Shown piece after piece: positions 10,107-20,213 of a stretch of DNA of 64,000 nucleotides. Source of the stretch: Nemertoderma westbladi (lineage: Eukaryota > Xenacoelomorpha > Nemertodermatida > Nemertodermatidae); the NCBI GenBank assembly GCA_032718475.1, contig JAUCBJ010008330.1, positions 1-64,000 on the forward strand, in the 5' to 3' direction. Below the pieces are notes generated by a model, which saw only the letters and a program-made list of their open reading frames with translations, did no database searches and had not been told where the DNA came from. The first letter of the stretch is position 1; the number at the start of each line of letters is the position of its first letter. A program made the position numbers and the translations under genes.

Positions 10107-12948
10107 ATGGCTGACACAAAGCAAACCCTGTCAGATAGTTTCCTAGAAAGAACAGTCTGTGACTCAGATAAGAGTATAGAACATCTGAGACCGAAGTCCA
10201 AGTCCCCTCCTACTGTAAGAAAGGTCATCCCTACAGTAGTAGTATCAGACCCTAGGCTAGTAAAGCACCATAGGTCTATTATAGGCACTAGGGCTCAAGT
10301 TAAGCGGGACCTAGAAGCAGCTGTTAAACAGCAGCAGCACCCGAGCCGAGAAATATTACTCAACAGCACGATAACTTTAGTAGTTCAGATACTTTAGAGT
10401 TGACGTCCGAGATCGGAGCAAGGATGGCAGAAGCGGTTTATCCAGACCCACTTCTAATTCTTCCTGGAGCCTTACTCACTAGAGTGTTGATCGCTGTGGA
10501 AGAACATCAAATTGATTGGGCAAGAAGTAAGCGATCGACCAGGGACAGTTATGCAGGATACACGATGGAGGAATTAAGGTCTATTGTCGAGGCGCAATGG
10601 AACTTCCCCGGACCCGGACTCCCGTTTAACTTATCGGAAGCTGCCTGGGAGGACTTATATAGGATGGGAGTAGTAAGGGACACTCGAGATCCAGCTGTGT
10701 GGAAGAGGTCAGCAGCAGGATATGTCCAGGGATTCTTCAGCTCTTTGGAGCGATTAGAGGAACACCTGTTTCAACAACGTCAAGGACCTCAAGAGCAGGG
10801 AGAGCAGCTTTATCAAGTGCGAGAACGAATTTTACGGATCAGACTAATGCTTTCGGCCTTTGAGGAAGCCTCGAAGAGGAGCCAAGACACTTCATTGCAA
10901 GTGGCCATAAAAACTTGGTTCCAACGGGTGAGTCTTAAAGTCCAGGGAACGACACAATGGAAAGCTCAGCTAACCGAGCGCATGACCCACGGAGAATCAA
11001 CAGATGCTACCTTTTCTCAGGTGGAAGGCGAAGTTACATCCGAGAAACCTCAGAAGAAGGATGCTATTGACATCTATCTGTCGGACTATCAACGATTTAT
11101 AGGTGACAAAGAGTTAAGGAGACGGCTAGCTGGACTTCACCCTAATAGTGAGGCAGCCAAATTTGTGTTGGACTCGTTAGATGCGGAAATATTAGCCGCG
11201 GAACAGGCTAAATTTGATGAAAGCATCCTCATCGCTATGGACCAAGAAGAGCAGCTAAAGAAAAAGCAAATAGAAGACTGAAGGGCAGCGGTCGCGGCAG
11301 CATCTAAAAGGAAAATGGCAGAGGCTGAAAGAAAAGTGGCAGTGGTCGCGGCAGAATCTGAAAGGAAAGCTGCAGAGGCGGAAAGAAAAGCGGCAGCGGT
11401 CGCGGCAGAATCTGAAAGGAAAGTGGCAGAGACTGAAAGAAAGGCGGCAGCGGCAGCGGCAGAATCTGAAAGAAAAGCGGCAGTGGCTGAAGCAGAAAGA
11501 CGAGCATCTGAAGAGGCAACCCAACTAGAGTTGGAAATCTTCAAGCGAAGCAAGATTACTTAAATAAACAGAGAACAGCTACTCAGATGCAGCTGCTAAG
11601 TCGATCTACTCCCCGGAGACAGGGATTTACCGGGCGATACAACAGATTCTGAAGGTAGAGGAAATAAATCTCGTTCCAGCGGACGTAGAAGAATGCCACA
11701 CCGTCAGAAATTGCCTAATTTGCCTCCAGCTGTGAGAAGGCAACTAGCTAGTGTAGATTTAAGTAATCCTGAGCCTACAGACCAAATTATTAGAGTAGAA
11801 AGACTCCCTACTATAGTAGATGAGCCCGAAATAATTAGGCCTGTCATTGAAGTCACTCCAGTGCTAGAGACCCCTGTACTTATAGAACCTAACTCTAAAT
11901 TCCCTTTGCACAGTACTAAACTATCTGTGCCCAATAGACTAGCCCCTGAATCACTCCCGTTTCTGGACGCCGAGCAAGACATAAATGAATTGTCTCCCGT
12001 CGTCCCCACGCGTCACCCGGCTACCACGTTGGCAGCTCCCGCGGCAGCGGTTGAGTGGGTAGACAAGGGACGGCGGGGGATGGATCGCCTGCTCGGGCAG
12101 CTGGAAAAACATAAACTACGTTCTTCCCAGCAGGTCCGAGAGTTGGAAGGGACTGTTCAGCAGTTAAAGGGAACAGTAAGAGAGAGTAGGTTAGAGTTAC
12201 AAGAAGTACAACAGAGTATCGCTTTAGAGCGCGATAAATTAGTAAATATACAAATGGGTATACCACCACCCCCTGTAACAATGTGTCAACCTGTTAGGTC
12301 TGAAGTATTTCATGCACAAGGTGTGGAGCCTACACGCATATATACTGCTAGTGAAGTAGAAACTCCTATAGTAAACCCTATCAAGGGTAATTATAAACCC
12401 TTTGATAATGATATTCCATACAGATCTGATCATAATCCGTGAAATCTATATACCGATAACTCGATATTAAATAATACGGTGGCTCAAGAAAATTTTACAC
12501 GTCAAATGGCTAGAACTGAAGCCCGTCAAGTGGTAAAGGTAGGAGAGGTCGTCAAGTTCAATGGAGATGAGATGAAATGGTTACCTTTTAATGAATATTA
12601 TAAAGATAACATACAGAACTCTGTACTATCCAACAGAGAGAAACTTAGATTCCTCATCGAGTGCTTGGAAGGATCTCCCAAGTTAATTGCGTTAAAGTTT
12701 ATTGGACATCCAGATGGATTAAGACAAGTTTGGGATACACTGAACATCAGGTATGGTAATAGGACTAACATAGCTAGGTATTTGTATGCGAAATTAGTAG
12801 CGCCCCGAAAGTTTCTTAGCAGCGGGATTATCGATAGGCTAGGTAAGTCTCAGGAATATCAAAGTTCTATGGTTGTTGGAGCCGTAGCATCTACTTTGCC
12901 AAAAGGTGGAGTAGGTACGCGTTGGGACAACAAGGTTCTCTATATGAT
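10107..12948 (+). pseudogene. gag: BEL/Pao copy C gag, decayed (5' part)
   Basis: This is the plus-strand relative of the Gag ORFs in copies A and B. It begins MADTKQTLSDSF, close to MSDTKQNLSDS in the other copies. The frame is broken near 10350 (one-base insertion), stops at 11279-11281, and continues in pieces at 11315-11563, 11693-12442 and 12479 onward. The segment at 11290-11520 encodes an Ala/Glu/Lys/Arg-rich coiled-coil repeat (AESERKAAEAERKA-like) whose arrangement differs from copy B. The DUF1759-like core (VKFNGDEMKWLPF) is at about 12545-12800. A LINE interrupts it at 12949. It is not expected to make a working Gag. Confidence 0.88.
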
Positions 12949-14606
12949 ACTACTAGGATCGGCATGCTGCATTGCAGCTGCATTTTTAAGAATGCTGTGC
13001 CGGCTTGTCAACAAAATTGCACCGCCACAACTCCCTATCACCCATGACATTTGCTAGATCATCCGCATCTTTAAGGCCAGTGTCCTTTAAGATGCGTCTC
13101 AAGAAAGTCATGGGCTGTCCACCATGCTTATTCACTCCATGAGGCTGCCAAAGTACAAGATTATGCACTGGCTGGTCCTCACGGCGAAAGCAATGTCCTG
13201 CAAAGCGGAGGCGATTTTGTTCTAGTGTCAAGCTTGGGGGAACCAATGAGACACCTCCAATGTTATATAGTGTCTGGTTGGAGATGTGTGCATATTACTT
13301 GACACAATGAACCCGGCGTAGCATTCTTGTGAATGTGCCATCCAGAGATTTGGTGTCCTCAGCAGTTAGAGCCCAGCATGGACTCCCGTAGAGGAGTACT
13401 GGAACTACTGCTGCTCTAAATAATCGGACCTTAAGTTTCCGATTAATTCTCGGTGACTTCCAAATCCTGGAAAGCCTATTCAAGGCTGCCCATGCCTTTC
13501 CCTTACGTATTCGAAGGTCCTCACCTGACTTCCGGATCCATGATCCCAGGTAACAAAAGTCATCGACATGCTCAAGCATACCATCCTTTGAGCTTATGCT
13601 CATCCGATCAGAGACTTGCTGAGGACTTTCAAAGTTAACTGTCAGAATTTTGGTCTTTCTGGAGTTAATAAAAAGACCAACACTAGAAGCAGCATGTTCT
13701 AATGAGCTGAGGAGCCGTTGGGCTCCCTCTAATGATTCTGAGAGTACTCCTAAGTCATCAGCAAAGTCTAGATCAGTTAGGTACTTGGCAGGATTTCTTC
13801 GACTTCTGGAGCCAGTAGGTGGAGTTATCATCACCCCATCATCATTATGATGATCTAAGGACATGCGTAGAACATAGTCAACCACAATAATGAATAAGAA
13901 TGGTGCAAGTGTGTCTCCTTGGAGGACGCCCCATAACACTTCAAATGGTTCTGTGTCACCGTCAACAGTAGACACAAATGTTGTCGAACCATCGTATACT
14001 GATCTGATTGCTGCTATAATTTCATCAGGAATCCCATATAATGAAAGTATGCTGAACATACGTGAGCGAGAGACTGAATCAAAGGCCTTGAAGAAGTCAA
14101 CAAAGATAACAGCCAGATGCCTGTCTTTCTTTTTTGATAATTCTTCAATTATCCTTCTAAGTGCCAAAATGGGCTCCATGGTCCCACGACCTTTACGAAA
14201 CCCATTCTGATTTCCACGGAGCAGTCTCTCAATGGGATCCCTGATGCGATTTAATAGAATCCTATTGTATAGCTTTGCAGCAATCGAGATCAATGAGATT
14301 CCCCGAAAAGAACCATAGAGTGTTAGGTTGCCCTTCTTGGGAACTGGCACCAACTTATTTGTTTTCATTTCTTGGGGGACTCTTGTTGTACGGTACATGT
14401 CTACTATGATGGGATAGATGAGCTTTAAACACTCAGGTATTTTAAAGACCTCAGGGGGAACACCATCTACTCCACTGGCACGATTGGTCTTAATGCTCTT
14501 TGCAGCAGCCTTCACTTCTGCAAAGGAGATATCGCCAATGGGAATATCTGGGAGTACAGACTCAGACACCTTTACTTCTATAAAGTTATCAGGCAATCTA
14601 TATACG
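12949..14606 (-). mobile_element. 5'-truncated LINE inserted in copy C gag
   Basis: This is a minus-strand non-LTR retrotransposon flanked by an 11-bp target duplication, CTCTATATGAT, at 12938-12948 and 14607-14617. Its 3' end is at the low coordinate and finishes with a short (GTA)n-type tail (ACTACTAG on the plus strand). The reading of copy C gag resumes after it with residues homologous to copies A and B, which confirms the insertion. Only the reverse-transcriptase part survives; the endonuclease region is missing. Confidence 0.92.
13295..14596 (-). CDS. LINE reverse transcriptase, N-terminally truncated
   Basis: This encodes the RNA-templated DNA polymerase used for target-primed retrotransposition. 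The 433-residue frame has the RT fingers/palm order: VPVPKKG, then GISLIS, NGFRKGRG, VDFFKAFDSV, GVLQGDTLAPFLF and the catalytic LDFADDL. A thumb and C-terminal region follow, with LLYGSPCWAL near the end. The first Met lies inside the RT domain region, so the natural N-terminus and the endonuclease have been lost by 5' truncation. It is uninterrupted from its 5' truncation to the stop, suggesting recent insertion. I do not assign the clade with confidence. Fragments of the same family occur at 2914-3970, 17033-17336, 33727-33760 and 59968-60310. Confidence 0.88.
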   Translation of the reverse strand: MPDNFIEVKVSESVLPDIPIGDISFAEVKAAAKSIKTNRASGVDGVPPEVFKIPECLKLIYPIIVDMYRTTRVPQEMKTNKLVPVPKKGNLTLYGSFRGISLISIAAKLYNRILLNRIRDPIERLLRGNQNGFRKGRGTMEPILALRRIIEELSKKKDRHLAVIFVDFFKAFDSVSRSRMFSILSLYGIPDEIIAAIRSVYDGSTTFVSTVDGDTEPFEVLWGVLQGDTLAPFLFIIVVDYVLRMSLDHHNDDGVMITPPTGSRSRRNPAKYLTDLDFADDLGVLSESLEGAQRLLSSLEHAASSVGLFINSRKTKILTVNFESPQQVSDRMSISSKDGMLEHVDDFCYLGSWIRKSGEDLRIRKGKAWAALNRLSRIWKSPRINRKLKVRLFRAAVVPVLLYGSPCWALTAEDTKSLDGTFTRMLRRVHCVK

Positions 14607-14617
14607 CTCTATATGAT

Positions 14618-14664
14618 GGACCAGCAACAAAGGGACCCTACCATGGCTGATCTCATGTCATTCT
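14618..14664 (+). pseudogene. BEL/Pao copy C gag remnant after the LINE
   Basis: These 47 bp continue the gag frame (QQQRDPTMADLMSF, as in copy B) and then homology stops abruptly at 14664. No protease, RT, integrase or 3' LTR of copy C follows, so copy C is truncated here by deletion or rearrangement. Confidence 0.8.
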
Positions 14665-15149
14665 ATAATACTGTAGTACCCCTATACAAACAGCACAGGG
14701 CTTACCGGATTATTAACAAACTGTAAAGTTTAATGTTCCGTTGTTTTAATATTCGTTAATTAATATTTTAATATTTCGTTAATATTCTGCTCTACTGTTA
14801 CTGTATAATAGTACCGGTTGTATGCAAATAATATAATAGTAAATAAAAAATAAATTATAAATTATATTTTCTTCAATCTTAAACCTTTTTTATCTTCAAT
14901 ACGTGTTTTCTAACCTGAACTTAATTTATTTTATTTTTATTTTACATGCGGCATGCGGCGTGTAGATTTTAGTTGCTTGTCAATTTTATTTTATTACCGG
15001 TACCGGTAAATAAATACATATAAAATGTAATAATATATTCTAAAGTATTTACCTGTATTTATCTTTCAATCAATCTTTGTATATTATTCAGAAATTTGAT
15101 TATTAAATATCCAACTTTATTCGATATTTATAAATATAATCTTGCAAAT
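14665..15149. other. AT-rich non-coding DNA
   Basis: There are runs of TAATATTTTAATATT-type sequence and a TACCGGTACCGGTA word near 14995-15010. No gene or repeat boundary is supported. Confidence 0.5.
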
Positions 15150-15705
15150 AATGCAATAATTTGGCGACAATGCAGTAATTGGTTGAAGGACTTCAAAGTA
15201 TGGCCGGACGAGTGCTGGGATACCAGGGACGCATTCGGTCTGGCTCACGATCTCAGGGACGGCGTGTTGCTATGCCAACTGGCTAACGTACTCATGCCTG
15301 GGTGCATTAGCACTCAGGACTACAATGTGTTCCCAAGGCGTTCGACGTTTCTATGCACTCGAAACATAAGAGGTTAAACTGTTCGAAGGTCGTCCAGATG
15401 GCACCTTCCTCGTACGGAGAACCCTCAAGGACGGCGCCTACGAGTTCAAGTTGGACGTCATGTGCTCCACTCTGCAGCACAATATCATATACGTCGACAA
15501 CCGCTCCCACAACGCGCCCTGTTGCTTCCTCACCCCCAAGGTCGTGTTCCCCAACGTCAACCAGTTGGTTTCCTATTAAACGCAGCATTCTCTAGAAGAG
15601 AGTTTTTACGCTATGCGCACGCAACTCTTGTATCCCATCAGAGCGCACAATGGCTCCAATAGAAGGCTTTCAAGATTACCCGCTGACGGTTTAGTTTGTC
15701 AATAA
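15150..15705 (+). pseudogene. Vav-like CH-SH2 gene remnant
   Basis: Vav proteins are Rho-family guanine-nucleotide exchange factors (CH-DH-PH-C1-SH3-SH2-SH3). The first part (15152-15374) encodes a Vav-type N-terminal CH segment: WRQCSNWL, LRDGVLLCQLANVL and FLCTRNIR. The frame then shifts by one base and, from 15376, a second segment encodes an SH2 domain with the phosphotyrosine-binding motif GTFLVR, ending LVSY and then HSLEESF, as in Vav SH2 C-termini. An in-frame TAA at 15577-15579 falls right after LVSY. CH is joined directly to SH2; the DH, PH, C1 and SH3 coding regions are absent and no intron separates the parts. AATAAA lies at 15701-15706, overlapping the stop. The block is much more GC-rich than its flanks. 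I infer a rearranged or retrocopied pseudogene, not a working Vav. Confidence 0.75.
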
Positions 15706-17032
15706 AACAGTATCATAAATGCAATTAAGGTTCTTCTGTCTAACTTTACCTTATGGTACATGCAATGTTTTACTTCGTATTATTTTTGTGGTATTTTTTC
15801 ATATATTGTTGTTCAGCCTTTTTATTTTCTAGTGATTCATTCTTCCCCAACTTCACAGTGTTAAGTGTGTTGTGAATGTGTCTTCCACCATTCGGATATG
15901 TAACTGTAGGTTCGTTTATGAACCCTCACTTATTTATATACCGTCGTACTTATTTGTTAATTTAAGTAAAAAAAAAAGCTTTAAAATAATTATTCTTTTT
16001 TCTAAAGTTTATTCTTAGAGAAATATCTGCGGCGATTTAATGGATTTGGAAATATCCTGACGTATTTCTTCCCACGTACAAATACTGCACCATTCATTAT
16101 ATACAACCACCCAGGTTGCGGGCCTTACTAACCAACACAATTTATTTCCGTTTTAATTAATATTCACAGTAATTAATTCAGACTTACTATCATATTATAG
16201 GTAAAAGATATTCGTATTTTAGGTAATGTACGAATAATTAAAATAAAAAATTGTAAAATTTCAGAATAATGTTTGTTCCTCCTTATTTTTTTCATATCGA
16301 CCGTCACTTTGTCCAACTTAAAGATTTAGTCATAAACTTCGTGTTCAAAGTGAACAATATATTGTAAACCGGGGGTTTTAAATTCTTTTTCTATCATTTT
16401 AATAAAGGTATTTGCACTTATAATTTTGTAGGTTTCTTCTATTTAACCTAATGATTCATTACCTATTAGGGTTTTAAACAGCAGTTAATTTTGGGTGATT
16501 TTGGAATTAGTATTTCAGTCTTGGCAGCTTACGTGTTGCGTACGGCGACCCTCGTTTTCTTTATTGCACTCGCTCGGCTCACTAGTGAACGAAAATCACT
16601 CATGGCCGTAACGCAGCCAAGTGCTACGTAACCCCCAATATTGGCCATCAATAATTAAAATATTGTGATTCAGTATGTGTTCGTTATGCCAATATAGTAT
16701 ACTTAATAACATAATATATAAATTACTTATTATGAACTTGTGATTTTGGTGTTGGGTTGTTTAAAGTTATTTCACTTATTAAGAGTAGTCGGTCACCAGT
16801 GTGCTAAGTGGTTCAGTCTTTAGTACTGTGGTATACAGCCCCGAGTGTGCTAAGAGCTAAGTGTACCGTAGTTGTAGTATTTGTAATGTGTTATTTACTG
16901 TTTTGAAGTTGTATTTTTCCATTTAAAATATTGATTGAGTAATAATTATTAAAACTAATTGGATTTTGAACACCGTTAACTTGATTTCTGTTGTTCACAA
17001 AAACTTTACCAAACAGAGTTCCCAAACGGTGT
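15706..17032. other. AT-rich non-coding DNA
   Basis: No ORF with coding character is seen. A short GC-richer patch at about 16525-16640 contains CGTACGG and GGCCGTAACG words, but I could not assign it to a family. Confidence 0.5.
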
Positions 17033-17336
17033 TGCCATCACCCCATCTTTATTAAGACGGTCTAAGGACATGCGTAGAACATAATCGACAACAGTTACGA
17101 ATAAGAATGGTGCAAGTGTGTCACCCTGAAGGACTTCGAATGGATCTGTGTCACCCACAGCAGTGGACACAAATGTGGTGGAACCATCATGCAGTGATCT
17201 GTTAGCTGCAATAATTTCCTCAGGCATCCCATATGCTGCCAGTATGCTAAACATACGTGGTCAAGAGACTTAGTCGAAGGCTTTAAAAAAGTCTTGTCTT
17301 TCTTTCTTTATTGATAACTCTTAGATTATCCTTCTG
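17033..17336 (-). mobile_element. LINE fragment, split by BEL/Pao copy A (left part)
   Basis: This aligns with the RT region of the LINE at 13826-14165, including FEVLQGDTLAPFLF and VDYVLRMSLD. The match stops at CCTTCTG (17336), where copy A begins, and resumes after copy A at 33727 with TTCTGAGTGCCA through CTCCATGGTC (about 33755). The fragment therefore predates the copy A insertion. Confidence 0.85.
17332..17336. repeat. Target-site duplication of copy A (left), TTCTG
   Basis: TTCTG directly precedes the LTR at 17337 and is repeated exactly after the other LTR at 33727-33731. Joining the flanks regenerates continuous LINE sequence. Confidence 0.95.
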
Positions 17337-18542
17337 TGTACGCGCTTTTGAAGACCTTTAGCAGTTTAACCTGCCAAAATTTATATGTCTTTTGGTTTAT
17401 AAATAGACTTTAACATATGACAAGTATTTAATACCAATAAACACAACATTAGCCGAAGCCAGCCTAGTGCGCGTCCATTCACCCGCTGGATATACCCGGG
17501 AGACTGGATTCGGAGGGCTTAGATTGTTATTGCAGTGTAAGCTTACTGTATTATTCGATTGATCGTTAATAAATAATTTCTGACCAATATTATTCACTTT
17601 CGGGAAATATTAACAGTTCCTTTAGGACGTGGCGCTCTATCTAGGTAAACAGAGATATGACTTATACTAAACACAACGGTAAGTCAGTAAGGCTTATGAT
17701 TCACGTATGAGGCGCATTCTTTAGGAAATGCTTAGTTATCAGTCAAAATCATGCACACTACCGGTAACGCACAATACTGCACACTAATCTGCCGACCGTC
17801 AATGAATTTTATCATACATAAAGAGAACAGTAATTGACTCATGTAGTGCTTATCAAATAGCATTAAATTCACTACAAACCACGATAATATAAGTCGCAAT
17901 CGCTATATGTAACCTGTCTCTCTAACCTGTAGTGTATCAAGAAATTGGGAAATTTGGGTTATTTATCGATGTTCTCCAAATAATAATATTCAACCAACTG
18001 ATACAAATAATAACAACAGTAAAAAGCATTAAGACGGTAGGTTAAGATTATAACAATATAAGATTGTACCGCTGCGCTACTGCGCTGATAAGACTGATAA
18101 GACTGATAACAGTTATACGCTCTATAATCTAAGCCTACTAATGTTTCTTCTAAAGTCTGAAACGAATTGACTCTAGAGCCGGTGTTCTTGGCCTAGATAG
18201 AAACAACAAAACTATAACACAGAAAACTATAAGACTGAACACTCCTAGCACGATCTGTAGAATATCTCCACATCGACAGTAAAAATCGCCCTGATTGGCT
18301 GTTAAGCTAAACAAAGAACCATGTGTCCAACGGCCATTTCCATGCCAGCAACCAGCTGTTAGATGTCGTAATCTGAATCATCAAGGCTACACTGTGCTAG
18401 AGGATTTGACGCATTGCGGGTTTTGTGCCTTGCCATGTCCGCCAAAGCACACATATAGAAGAATGACTTTTATGTCCGTTAAAACACCTACAACGGTACT
18501 TTGCGGGCAAGGGGACTGATTATATCCGCAAAAGCTTTTACA
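17337..18542 (-). repeat. BEL/Pao copy A, 3' LTR
   Basis: This 1206-bp LTR is identical in length to 32521-33726 and by eye differs at only about ten positions. In element sense it starts TGTAAAAGCTTTTGCGG and ends GCGCGTACA. Iterated words close to TGTCCGCAAAAGC occur near the start in element sense (about 18430-18540). The high identity of the two LTRs indicates a fairly recent insertion. Confidence 0.95.
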
Positions 18543-18552
18543 CCGCTCCCAG
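18543..18552 (-). promoter_or_regulatory. Candidate polypurine tract of copy A
   Basis: In element sense CTGGGAGCGG lies directly before the 3' LTR. The same ten bases sit at the same place in copy B (42247-42256). Position and conservation fit the plus-strand primer; the tract is short and has one or two pyrimidines. Confidence 0.5.
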
Positions 18553-18620
18553 AAAATGGGATTCAAGTCTATAAATATACAAAAATCACAGTTTCTAATA
18601 TACGTAAATACTCTAAACAG

Positions 18621-20213
18621 TTAGTCTTTCTTGCGCGGATGGCGTTTAAGCAGTTTTTTAAAGCTGGCCAGAGTCTTTTTCTCTTTGGGGCGAGCCACTT
18701 TACAAGGAGGGCTATAACTCCTGGGTGAAGGGTGCAACATGATTGCATCAGAGGGTGTAGGATTATGGTCGGTGTATCCGCCAGTCAAAGTGCCGGGTTG
18801 ATTGACATCAACGTCGGGGGAGAGGGGTCTAACGGCCTTGAGAGCGCGTTTTAGGACAGCCGCTCTTACGGGTCCTTTACGAGTGGTCTGAACGAGAGCC
18901 GTGGGTGGACCATAGGCAGTCAGAAACTTCCTGGGTTTAATGGTTCTTTCTAACTCGCGTTCGCGGGCTCGGTATTCGTAAGGCCGTCGATATACTTCCT
19001 GTAACTCGGGGTGTGAGTTAACAAATAAGTCTCCATAGTCCGGATCCTGACGGATAAAATTGATTAGGTTATATGAATGAAGGTCGCTAGGATTAACACT
19101 CCTGAGAAATTTGCGTACGAATTTGGTTGAAATACATTCTCCGACGCGCTTCAGTAGTTCGTAACTCGATATGCGTGATTTCTGTTCGACAGAAGCGAAT
19201 AGATAAGGATGGAACGCATAAACTCCTTCGTAAGCGCGTCCAGGATAATAACGATGGCGCGAATCACAATGTAAATCAGCGTTCGCTTCCCAAGCTCTGA
19301 TGTAACGTAGTGTGATCATTTCATCTACGCTTTCCAAATCGTGATTAAAAGGGCAATCGAAACTGGCGTGTCCCTTTAGTTGACAATGGTGACATTGAGT
19401 CATAAATTGAGGGCAAACCGCAAAAATGTGCAAGTTATTGAGTCTGCAATACGCGCAATAAATTTCCATCGCCGGTTGTTCGTGGAAATAGGAACAGCGG
19501 ACGTTTGTGTCCTTCAGTTTGTTGGTTGGGTCTAGGGCATTCGTCACAATAACACCAAAGACGTACGTCCTGTAGAGGAAACGCGGGTGATCGTTCTCCA
19601 GCTTCGCAATATTCTTCCATTTGTTCAAAACTATCCGGGATAACAGGTAGTGGACGATCGGCGGTAAGATACATCATAGTGAAATAGAGCCGTTTGAGTT
19701 CTACCATGGGGTCATGATGTATACCTTGAGGATATAGAGTCTCGAGGTTCTGCTGACTGGCGATGTTGAGATAGGTTTCTCCCAAAATTCCAGGTAGTCG
19801 TTGAAGTCGATGCGTTTATCCGGTTCATCAACGTTTTCTCTTTCCAGTCTGTTACGAATAGAATTTTCGTGTTCTATTCTAGGTTTATCGTTACGACTCC
19901 GCTGGGTATGATATTTAAATAGAACCATTTCCCTTTCGGTGTCTACATCGTCCGTATCATGTAAATCGATAGGATGGCCGGTAGTTAAGAAGTCCATACA
20001 CGTACCATTACGATGCATATAGCGAGCGGTGAATTTTCGATAGTCCAATTCACGCGTAAGTTGCTCTTGGGACATCGGCGGTTCGATATAACGACCATCG
20101 TCCTCCATAATGGTTGGATCGGCTTCACCGCGTATCAAGCTATCCACAAATGCTTGTAAAGGTAGAGTATATCGCTCCCTGATACCAAGATCATCTTCTA
20201 TCAACTCCGTCAT
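18621..20213 (-). pseudogene. ORF3 of BEL/Pao copy A: zinc-knuckle, basic-tailed protein in the env position
   Basis: One reading frame begins at 20213 (MTELIEDDLGIRER) and is now split into three overlapping frames: 20213-19701, 19785-19435 and 19628-18621. Comparison with copy B places single-base losses near 19783 and 19610; each piece continues the homology of the previous one. The longest piece (335 residues) has a CX2CX4HX4C zinc knuckle at about residues 80-93 (CHHC, then H and C), preceded by more paired cysteines (IYCAYC). It ends in a strongly basic tail (KKLLKRHPRKKD). No signal peptide or membrane segment is seen, so it is not an ordinary envelope protein. The stop lies 78 bp before the 3' LTR. 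A nucleic-acid-binding role is inferred from the knuckle and tail only; I do not recognise the family. Confidence 0.72.

Noticed and set aside
11137-11553. Minus-strand Ala/Ser- and Cys/Phe-rich ORFs
   Set aside because: They are antisense shadows of the Gag coiled-coil repeat in copy C; the same occurs at 52267-52695.
18621-20213. ORF3 as a retroviral envelope
   Set aside because: No signal peptide, furin-type site or membrane segment is visible; a CCHC knuckle and a basic tail point to nucleic-acid binding.
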